The notes under the pieces were generated by a model. The model saw only the letters and a list, made by a program, of their open reading frames with translations, was not told the DNA's origin and made no database searches. A program made the translations under genes and the position numbers. From Ambrosia x helenae (Eukaryota > Streptophyta > Magnoliopsida > Asterales > Asteraceae), in assembly GCA_030844895.1 (NCBI GenBank), contig CM061224.1:25253992-25317991 (forward strand): DNA of 64,000 nucleotides, read 5' to 3'. Below are positions 57,495 through 64,000 of the stretch, piece after piece; within the stretch, counting starts at the first letter, position 1, and the number at the start of each line of letters is the position of its first letter.

Positions 57495-60400
57495 TTACAA
57501 ATAACAACGCCGTAGCTGGGCGCCGTTCCATGATCGCGGAATAGGGGTGCCATCGAGCCTTTCTAGTGCGTAAGCGCCTTTTCCTAGCACTTCCTGTATT
57601 TTGTAAGGACCTTCCCAAGTTGGGGCGAGCTTCCCAGGCTTTTCGGCATTGGAAGCCTCGTTGTTGCGGAAGACATAGTCCCCAATCTTGAAGGTCTGCT
57701 CTTTGACATGCTTGTTGTAGTACTGCTCAAGTTGGGTTTTGTAGCTGGCTTCTTTTATTGCCGCGAGGTCGCGGCGTTCTTCTAGCAGATCGAGGTTCAT
57801 GCGGAGCTCTTTATCATTATCGGTTGTGTTGGCCATCAATACCCTTGCCGTGGGGCAAGCTATTTCTGCAGGGATTACTGCCTCGGACCCATACGTCAAG
57901 CTGAACGGTGTTTCGCCGTTGCTCGTTTTTGTGAGGGTGCGGTAGGCCCATAAAACGTGCGGTAATTCGTCTACCCACCCTGTTCTTCTGGTTCCGAGCC
58001 TTGTTTTGATGCCTTCTACAATAGTGCGGTTAGCCCTTTCTACCTGGCCGTTGCCTTGCGGGTGCGCAACGGATGTGAAGATTTGCGTGACTCCCATCTG
58101 AGCCAACCATTGTTGAAGGAACTGGTCTTCGAACTGCGTTCCATTGTCACTGACCAGTTGCATCGGTAATCCGAACCGACAGATAATGAACTCCCAGATA
58201 AATTTCTTGACGTGTGCGCCATCGATCTTGGCTAGAGGTTTGGCTTCGACCCACTTAGTGAAGTAGTCGATAGCAACAATCAAATATTTCACATTACCCG
58301 GCGCCGCTGGGAACGGTCCGACCAGGTCAATGGCCCACTTTTGAAAAGGCCAAGCTGCTGTGACCGGTACTAGGTTGTTCTTGGGGCGCAGGGTGTTTGG
58401 AGCGTGGCGCTGGCAGCTGTCACATTTGCGTAGCTCGTTGACCGCGTCGACATGCATGCCGGGCCAATAATATCCTGCATTCATCAGCTTTGCCACTACC
58501 ATTCTTGGACCTGCGTGCAGCCCGCATGTTCCTTCGTGTATATCTTTGAGAAGAAAGGAGGCTTCTGCCGGGTCTACACAGCGCAAGAGTGGCCCTAGGT
58601 AAGAGCGGCGGTACAGGATGTCGCCTGCCAGTTGATATTGCAAGGCCTTGTTTTTTATCTTCCGGGCCTCTAGTTTGTCGTTAGGCAAGATTCCCGAAGA
58701 TAGAAAAGCTTTAATCGGCGTCATCCATGACGCGTTGCCCGTTTGGGTGACATTGACCTGGCGCGCGGAGACTGACGGTTTGTCTCGGACCTCGATTCGG
58801 ACTTCTTTTGCCATGTGCTCGAAAACCGTGGACGCCATTTTGCTGAGCGCGTCGGCTGGTTTGTTCTCGCTGCGCCGGATGTGTTCGACTGTGCATGTGT
58901 CGAACCTGCGCATGAGTTGCCTGGCTTGCTCCAGGTATAGAGCCATGGTTTCGTCCTTCGCGTCATATGTCCCGTTGATCTGCCGTGCTACCAACAGTGA
59001 GTCCACATGTGCCTCCACGTGCCTGGCCCCCATTTTTTCCGCTATGCGGAGGCCTGCCAGCAACGCTTCGTATTCCGCCTCGTTGTTTGTGCTTTTAAAT
59101 TCGAGGCGGATGGCGTATGTGAACTCATGTTTGTCTGGGCTGATGAGGCGCAAACCGGCGCCAGCGCCGTCTCCGTTGGAGGCTCCATCAGTGTATAAGG
59201 ACCACTTTTGCGATGGATTATGCGCTGGCGCGGGCGATTCTTCTTCTCGGCATTCTTGAATCTTGTCAGCCGGGATCTCGGTTGCGAAGTCTGCTAATAC
59301 TTGGCCTTTGATTGCGGGTCGGGGCTTGTAGCTAATTGTATGCTCTCCGAGCTCGATAGCCCATTTCGCTAATCTTCCTGACAACTCGGGTTTGGCTAAG
59401 ATGTCATTTATCCGATAGTCCGTAAGGACATTTATCGGGTGGCCTTGGAAGTATCTGCGCAGTCTTCGGGAAGCGTGAATTAAAGCTAGGACCAGCTTTT
59501 CCATTATAGTGTACCGGGTTTCCGCATCTAACAGCGTGCGGCTGATGTAGTAGATAGGCGTTTGCACGCCTTTACGATCGACCATCAAAACTGCGCCTAT
59601 TGCCCGCTCCGTGACCGAGAGATAGAGCGTGAGTGGCTCTTTGGGGAGCGGGGCTGTCAGTGTAGGAAGGTTCATCAAGCATTGCTTCATTTGCTGAAAA
59701 GCTGACTCTGCCTCAGGGGTCCAGCGGAAGTTGCTCTTCTTCAGGCAGTTTTTCAAAGTGTCCACGAATGGAAATGACTTTGAAGCGTAGTTGGATAGGA
59801 AGCGGTTTAGGGCAACCAGGCGGCCCATCAGTGTTTGTACTTCTTTGACGGAGGCTGGCGATGGCATCCGCTCGATTGCCTGTACCTTTTCTGGGTTGGC
59901 GCGGAACCCATCCCGCGTAACGATGACGCCCAAAAATTTCCCCTCTTCCATCCCAAATGAACATTTGCTTGGATTCAGCTTCATGCGGACCTTTCGTAGC
60001 TGGTCGAATGTTTGCTGGATGTCTTGCAACATATCACTTTCTTCCCTGCTTTTGATCACTAAATCATCGACGTATACTTCAAGCCGTACGCCGATTTCTT
60101 TTACGAAGGCCGTGTCCATCAGACGCTGGTATGTTGCGCCCGCATTTTTCAGGCCGAAAGGCATCTTTGTGTAACAGAAGATGCCCGCGTCTGTGCGGAA
60201 CGCTGTTTTGTCTTCATCCTCTTTGGCCATTTGTATTTGGTGGTACCCCTTGTAAGCGTCCAGGAAACACTTGAATCGGTATGGGGCGAGGGAATCCACC
60301 TTTAGGTCAATCTCCGGTAGAGGATAGCAATCCTTTGGGCACGCCTTGTTGATGTCTTTGTAATCTACACACATGCGCCATCCTCCATTTGCTTTGGCGA

Positions 60401-61478
60401 CCATGACGGGGTTGGCCACCCAAGTTTGGTATCTGATGGGGCGGAGGATGCCCGCATTGAGCAGCTCGGTGACTTGTTCATTCATGGCCTTTGTTTTCTC
60501 CGGGCCCATACTTCTTTTCTTTTGTACAATCGGCTCTGCGGAGCGATAAACGTTAAGCCTGTGTTCCGCTATTTCCCGCGGAACACCCACCATGTCTGCC
60601 GGTTGCCATGCAAAAATGTCCATATTACTGATCAGGAGTTGCTTTAAATGATTCCGTATGGACTCGGAGATTTCATGGCCAATGGTCACCGTTTGCTCCG
60701 GAAATTTGGGGTTGAGCGCCCATTTTTCCGGCTCTGTGCGGGCGTTTGTTTTGACCATCTTTGGCGGCTTGGCTGTATCCGTGACATGGCAATCTTTGTT
60801 CCCCCGGATGAAGGCAACGCCTGTTTTGGTGGGGAAACCCACCATTGCGTGTGCCGTGGAGGCGTTGGCGTTGAAGTGAGCAATGCCTTCTCTTCCCAGG
60901 AGTATGTCATGGTTTGATGTGGCTGGTAGGACCATGAAGTCACATATCTCTGTGCGCTCGTGTGTACCGTCAGTCCATGTTACAGGCAAAGAAAGCATGC
61001 CGCGGGGCATGATGGTTTCATGGATGAAACCGGAAATTGGCTCATTGACTGGAATGAGCTTTGCTTTGTCTTCTTCATCGAGTTGTTGAAAACACTGGTC
61101 ATACATGATATCCGTGCTGCTGCCGCCGTCTAAAAACATATACCGCGTGCGGTAGTGTCCGAAGACGGCAGTGATTACTAATGGAGCTGTGCAGGAGGCG
61201 CCACCTCTGACCCTTGGCATGGGGATGTCAACCTCTTTCCAGGAGTCGTCTAGCGGCTGTATCCGGGTGCGCTTCCCGTATTGGGTGTTTTTGCCCCGCC
61301 GTGTCATGTTGCATTGGTGGCGGGGGATTAATGTTGCAGCATGGGTGTTTAGGTCCCGGATCTTCTTCCGTGACCCTTCGCCTTGGGTTTCTTCGTTACC
61401 TTGGCCTTTGCCAGCTCGGTGAACATTTTTGACCAAGTGGCCGAGCTGGCCTGATTTCAGCGCTGCCTCTATCTCCAT
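57495..61478 (-). CDS. pol of element B (protease, reverse transcriptase, RNase H, archaeal-type RNase H, integrase), intact frame
   Basis: 1327 codons without a stop. Domains in order: protease with LDGGSSTDIMY (about residue 97); reverse transcriptase with TKMPFGLKNAGATYQ and the catalytic YVDDLVIKS (about 472); RNase H (YISRTLLDAETRYTIMEKL); a second, archaeal-type RNase H starting SLYTDGASNGDGAGAG (about 759) and ending RRSENKPADALSKMAS; and integrase with HAGPRMVVAKLMNAG..CDSCQRH, then AIDLVGPF, SDNGTQF and GNGQVERANR, giving the D-D-E triad. The end PRSWNGAQLRRCYL matches element A. All catalytic residues I can check are present, so this frame could be functional. The ATG at 61478 sits in a T6 run shared with the gag frame. 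Confidence 0.93.
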   Translation of the reverse strand: MEIEAALKSGQLGHLVKNVHRAGKGQGNEETQGEGSRKKIRDLNTHAATLIPRHQCNMTRRGKNTQYGKRTRIQPLDDSWKEVDIPMPRVRGGASCTAPLVITAVFGHYRTRYMFLDGGSSTDIMYDQCFQQLDEEDKAKLIPVNEPISGFIHETIMPRGMLSLPVTWTDGTHERTEICDFMVLPATSNHDILLGREGIAHFNANASTAHAMVGFPTKTGVAFIRGNKDCHVTDTAKPPKMVKTNARTEPEKWALNPKFPEQTVTIGHEISESIRNHLKQLLISNMDIFAWQPADMVGVPREIAEHRLNVYRSAEPIVQKKRSMGPEKTKAMNEQVTELLNAGILRPIRYQTWVANPVMVAKANGGWRMCVDYKDINKACPKDCYPLPEIDLKVDSLAPYRFKCFLDAYKGYHQIQMAKEDEDKTAFRTDAGIFCYTKMPFGLKNAGATYQRLMDTAFVKEIGVRLEVYVDDLVIKSREESDMLQDIQQTFDQLRKVRMKLNPSKCSFGMEEGKFLGVIVTRDGFRANPEKVQAIERMPSPASVKEVQTLMGRLVALNRFLSNYASKSFPFVDTLKNCLKKSNFRWTPEAESAFQQMKQCLMNLPTLTAPLPKEPLTLYLSVTERAIGAVLMVDRKGVQTPIYYISRTLLDAETRYTIMEKLVLALIHASRRLRRYFQGHPINVLTDYRINDILAKPELSGRLAKWAIELGEHTISYKPRPAIKGQVLADFATEIPADKIQECREEESPAPAHNPSQKWSLYTDGASNGDGAGAGLRLISPDKHEFTYAIRLEFKSTNNEAEYEALLAGLRIAEKMGARHVEAHVDSLLVARQINGTYDAKDETMALYLEQARQLMRRFDTCTVEHIRRSENKPADALSKMASTVFEHMAKEVRIEVRDKPSVSARQVNVTQTGNASWMTPIKAFLSSGILPNDKLEARKIKNKALQYQLAGDILYRRSYLGPLLRCVDPAEASFLLKDIHEGTCGLHAGPRMVVAKLMNAGYYWPGMHVDAVNELRKCDSCQRHAPNTLRPKNNLVPVTAAWPFQKWAIDLVGPFPAAPGNVKYLIVAIDYFTKWVEAKPLAKIDGAHVKKFIWEFIICRFGLPMQLVSDNGTQFEDQFLQQWLAQMGVTQIFTSVAHPQGNGQVERANRTIVEGIKTRLGTRRTGWVDELPHVLWAYRTLTKTSNGETPFSLTYGSEAVIPAEIACPTARVLMANTTDNDKELRMNLDLLEERRDLAAIKEASYKTQLEQYYNKHVKEQTFKIGDYVFRNNEASNAEKPGKLAPTWEGPYKIQEVLGKGAYALERLDGTPIPRSWNGAQLRRCYL

Positions 61479-62895
61479 TTTTTAGACTGTAGCAGTTGTC
61501 TGTGAGGTGACCGTAGTCATTATGGTACTCACAGAACTTGCTACGGTCCACATTTCGGCGCTTCCCCAGGGGGTTAGGCTCCTTGAGTGTGACCTGCTCG
61601 GTTTTCAGAACTTGCGATGGTGTCTTTGTCAACGGGGTCCAATCGTGGTTTTTCTTGGAGTGTCCCCGTTGTTCCCGCGTTTGCTTCTGGCTGATGATTT
61701 GGCGGGCGTCCCCGGCGGGTGAATATTTCCCCTCGTCGGTGGCGCCAGAGATGCGGCTCCAAACAGATTTGTTCTTGTGTTTATTATTATTATTATGGTG
61801 TTGTGTTTGGAAGCCGTGTAGCTGGTTAAAAGATCTTTCGGAGGATGCATATATCTTCGCTGAGCGAATGAGTTCATCCCAAGATTCTGGGATGCCATCC
61901 TTGCCAGTTAGACATTTCATGAGATCTGGGCTGCGCACGTTGTGAATGAACGCAGCCCGCGTGAGCTCCTCCCCACAGCCTATTTGCAAGGCTTCTTTGT
62001 TAAAACGGACGATGTAATCTTCAATTGTTTCGTGGTCATATCGCCGACATAGCAAAATGTGTGCTTTGTCTTTCTTGTGTTTGCGCAAATGTGAGAAATG
62101 ACTGCCAAATTTCTCTGTAAGGTCGTCAAAATCCTTTACGCTTCCCGCCGGGAGGTTGTCAAACCACACCCTGGCGGCACCCGTAAGAGTCTGAGCGAAA
62201 AGGTGACACCACACTTGGACAGGCCAGTCCACGGACATACCTGCGCACTCAAAGTCATGCACATGGTCGTCAGGATCACGCAGGCCATCGTATCTACCGA
62301 TGCTGCTTGGGAGCTTGGCCTTTCTAGGTATTTTGGCAGCCGCTATGCGGGCGACGAACTTGGACTTCTCAGCAAAAGCTTTTGGTCGAAATGGTTTGAC
62401 CAAGTCATCATCTATCTCACTGTCTCGCGACGTGTGAGTGTGTTTCTTTCCTCTGTGACCGGAGTCGCTGCTTGATGATTCATAACCGTCCGGCTCTTCA
62501 CGTGATTTGGCGTAGCCCCGAGCTCTGACGTTTCCGCCGAGCTCCCCGCTACGACCATCACCGTGATCAGCCGTATCTTTCTTCTTGTACCTTGCTTTTG
62601 ACGGAGTATCAAAAGCAAGTGTCTTACCTTTCTTTTTTGCTTGCTGTAACAGCTTTCGTTGATAAATTGCAGCACTCTTGGCATTCTGACGGAGGAGCCA
62701 CTGGTCCGGATCCTCCTCAGAGAGCTCTTGACTGTCATCGTCTGATTCGACGTCACGGATTTCAACAGCTGACCTGTCGAGCCGAGACGTCGTTTGTTTG
62801 ACGACAGTGTTGGGTGTGGTTTGGTTATCCGGCTGTCGGAGGTCTTCGTCTCCGGCTCGGTGTATGTCGGAGGTGTTAGGGTTGGGTTCAGCCAT
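61396..62895 (-). CDS. gag of element B
   Basis: 499 codons from ATG 62895 (MAEPNPNTSD). The N-terminal half is acidic and charged; the retrotransposon gag core is near residues 190-330 (AQTLTGAARVWFDNLPAG, EDYIVRFNKEALQIG). The zinc knuckle is a C-H-H-C variant (CEYHNDYGHLTDNC, about 455-468). Homology to gag/pol of element A then switches to the pol frame at the A6 run (minus, 61483-61478), so the last 30 or so codons after YSLK are out of the ancestral frame. Either an extra A was gained or the frames are joined by +1 shifting. Confidence 0.88.
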   Translation of the reverse strand: MAEPNPNTSDIHRAGDEDLRQPDNQTTPNTVVKQTTSRLDRSAVEIRDVESDDDSQELSEEDPDQWLLRQNAKSAAIYQRKLLQQAKKKGKTLAFDTPSKARYKKKDTADHGDGRSGELGGNVRARGYAKSREEPDGYESSSSDSGHRGKKHTHTSRDSEIDDDLVKPFRPKAFAEKSKFVARIAAAKIPRKAKLPSSIGRYDGLRDPDDHVHDFECAGMSVDWPVQVWCHLFAQTLTGAARVWFDNLPAGSVKDFDDLTEKFGSHFSHLRKHKKDKAHILLCRRYDHETIEDYIVRFNKEALQIGCGEELTRAAFIHNVRSPDLMKCLTGKDGIPESWDELIRSAKIYASSERSFNQLHGFQTQHHNNNNKHKNKSVWSRISGATDEGKYSPAGDARQIISQKQTREQRGHSKKNHDWTPLTKTPSQVLKTEQVTLKEPNPLGKRRNVDRSKFCEYHNDYGHLTDNCYSLKNGDRGSAEIRPARPLGQKCSPSWQRPR

Positions 62896-62932
62896 GGGTG
62901 GGTTAAAAGATGAGTGAAAAGAGCTGTTCTAA

Positions 62933-62948
62933 CCGTTGGATGGCGCCA
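62933..62948 (-). promoter_or_regulatory. Primer binding site of element B
   Basis: TGGCGCCATCCAACGG on minus, one base from the 5' LTR end, of the same type as in element A. Confidence 0.8.
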
Positions 62949-62949
62949 A

Positions 62950-63814
62950 TGAAGAAACAATAAGTATACCGAAGATTAAGTCTAATCTCCGGGGGTTAAT
63001 ACTTACGTGACTACAAAGTTAATCCTTTACCCAAACCGTAATGGTAACCCGAGAGATTGTTAGTGTGTGTGTGTTATGTGTGTGAAAACAAGAGATTTAA
63101 GTGGTTCGGTCGTTAATGACCTACGTCCACTGTAAGTACACCGGAATATTATTACTAACAAAGGAGATTACAAGTTGAGAGTATAGTAGTTATGGCTATC
63201 TTTCTGAATGAATACAAGGGTTGTATCTGATCCTATTTATAGGCCTAGTAGTGGGCTGCATGGAGAGGCCCACAGGTGACACCATTGGCTTGGGCCCAAC
63301 CGAGGCCCAAATCCATGGTCCTTCTGGAAATGGCGGGAAAAGGCAGGTTACTGTTGATGACGTCACGCTACAGTGTGGTCGTTGTTGTAGCTGGACACGT
63401 GGCGGATTTCTGGTGGTGTATAGTAACGTCGTACTTGCTACAGTGTTCAGGCTATCTCTGCTGTCTGATGTGACGTCTGACAGTGGGCGAGGTAATGCCT
63501 GCTGGTCACTGTTCACGACAGCGTGCACAGTGTAGCCGTTCACCTTTTGTACTATCTGCCACATGTCCTTCTTCTGCTGGTGTGTGCTCTGACATGGATC
63601 TTTATGAATCTTCCTTTTGTCATTCCTTGTACTTCGTATGAAAAGTGCTAAGGGAAGATTCCGCGCGTGGTTGCACCGCGTATCAGGTATTGTTTGTTGC
63701 TTATCATCCGTGTCGGCGCGCGAGACATGCTGATTGCCTGTCCCCGCGCGAGTGCGTTCCTGCGCCGTGACCTGGCGCAGGGTTGTTGCTTCATGGGGAT
63801 AGGGATGCCTTACA
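62950..63814 (-). repeat. 5' LTR of element B, outer end truncated
   Basis: Matches 51567-52432 with about seven changes, three of them one-base length changes that account for the 1-bp difference. The last 22 bases of the full LTR (52433-52454) are absent. The 11 bases CAGGGTTGTTG at the break (63813-63823) also occur inside the LTR at about 63777-63787. Confidence 0.85.
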
Positions 63815-64000
63815 GGGTTGTTGATTAACATTTTGCCGTTTTTGATGTTATTTTCACGAAATTAATAAACTAAGAAGTTAACACGGTCGATATATCACTG
63901 ATATATCGGCTATCTGTCATCAACCAAGATATTAGTACAAAATATTGGTACCGATAATATCGGTGATATTGACCGATATTTAACCAATATTTGATGATAA
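63815..64000. repeat. Flank with GATATATC / ATATCGG palindromic motifs
   Basis: Contains CGATATATCACTGATATATC and several CCGATAT/ATATCGG pairs within 130 bases, so the strand can fold in several ways. It is probably the edge of another repeat beyond the window. No gene. Confidence 0.4.

Larger units (their letters stand above)
51567..63814 (-). mobile_element. Element B: nearly complete Tat-type Ty3/gypsy retrotransposon, 12.2 kb
   Basis: Minus orientation: 5' LTR 63814-62950, primer site, gag 62895-61396, pol 61478-57495, spacer, antisense gene on plus (53632-56896), purine tract (CCTAGACTAGGGGGACT on minus, beside 52455), 3' LTR 52454-51567. About seven differences between the LTRs suggest a fairly recent insertion. 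The second archaeal-type RNase H and the antisense gene place it in the Tat group, as for element A, with which it shares LTR ends and primer site type. The outer end of the 5' LTR lacks 22 bases, so the target duplication cannot be verified. Confidence 0.93.

Overview
This is a piece of a repeat-rich higher-plant nuclear genome. Evidence: GT..AG-intron genes of plant families (a DHHC S-acyltransferase, EXO70, an ACR protein with four ACT domains), Ty3/gypsy elements of the plant Tat and Tekay-like chromovirus types, and hAT and Harbinger miniature elements. A eudicot is likely. An asterid such as a composite is my guess from repeat style and cannot be proven from this window.

Left block (1-36,660) is a nest of retroelements. 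Flank with a tRNA-derived SINE and a GGAATGG/CCACCA repeat was invaded by a Tat-type gypsy element A (5' LTR 1036-2079, degenerate gag-pol to 9932). A is split twice: by a 2.4-kb solo LTR (6122-8490, duplicated TACGT) and by a very young 14.5-kb Tekay-like element C (10813-25290, duplicated AGCGA, LTRs 3.9 kb). A's body stops at 27703 inside its antisense gene. There the SINE and the rest of the left flank start again (27704-28460), followed by a solo A-type LTR (28461-35406, duplicated CCCAC). That LTR is itself split by a non-coding Tekay-derived element D (29077-34955, minus strand).

The middle block (36,660-49,000) holds three host genes: a DHHC palmitoyltransferase on minus (36943-40603, 5 exons, with an apparent 1-bp frameshift), a single-exon EXO70 on plus (44029-45951) and an intact 7-exon ACR gene on minus (46264-48889), convergent with EXO70. 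Between and inside them are MITEs with recognisable terminal repeats and target duplications, among them a Harbinger-type element carrying its own promoter and reading frame, and a hAT-type element in an ACR intron.

Right block (49,000-64,000): MITEs, a foldback-like element with a minisatellite core, then a nearly complete Tat-type element B on minus (51567-63814). Its gag and 1327-residue pol are almost intact. Facing pol on the plus strand is a spliced antisense gene (53632-56896) with a putative gypsy-type transposase domain (PF04195), a long coiled coil, its own TATA box, G-boxes and a 78-bp ACGT-motif repeat upstream. Element A carries the diverged counterpart.

Most unusual signals: the antisense genes and their repeat arrays, covarying hairpins where sense and antisense genes of A converge, an unrecognised acidic/proline-rich frame upstream of gag in C, the duplicated flank plus solo LTR, and an inverted copy of a 5' splice site inside the DHHC gene.
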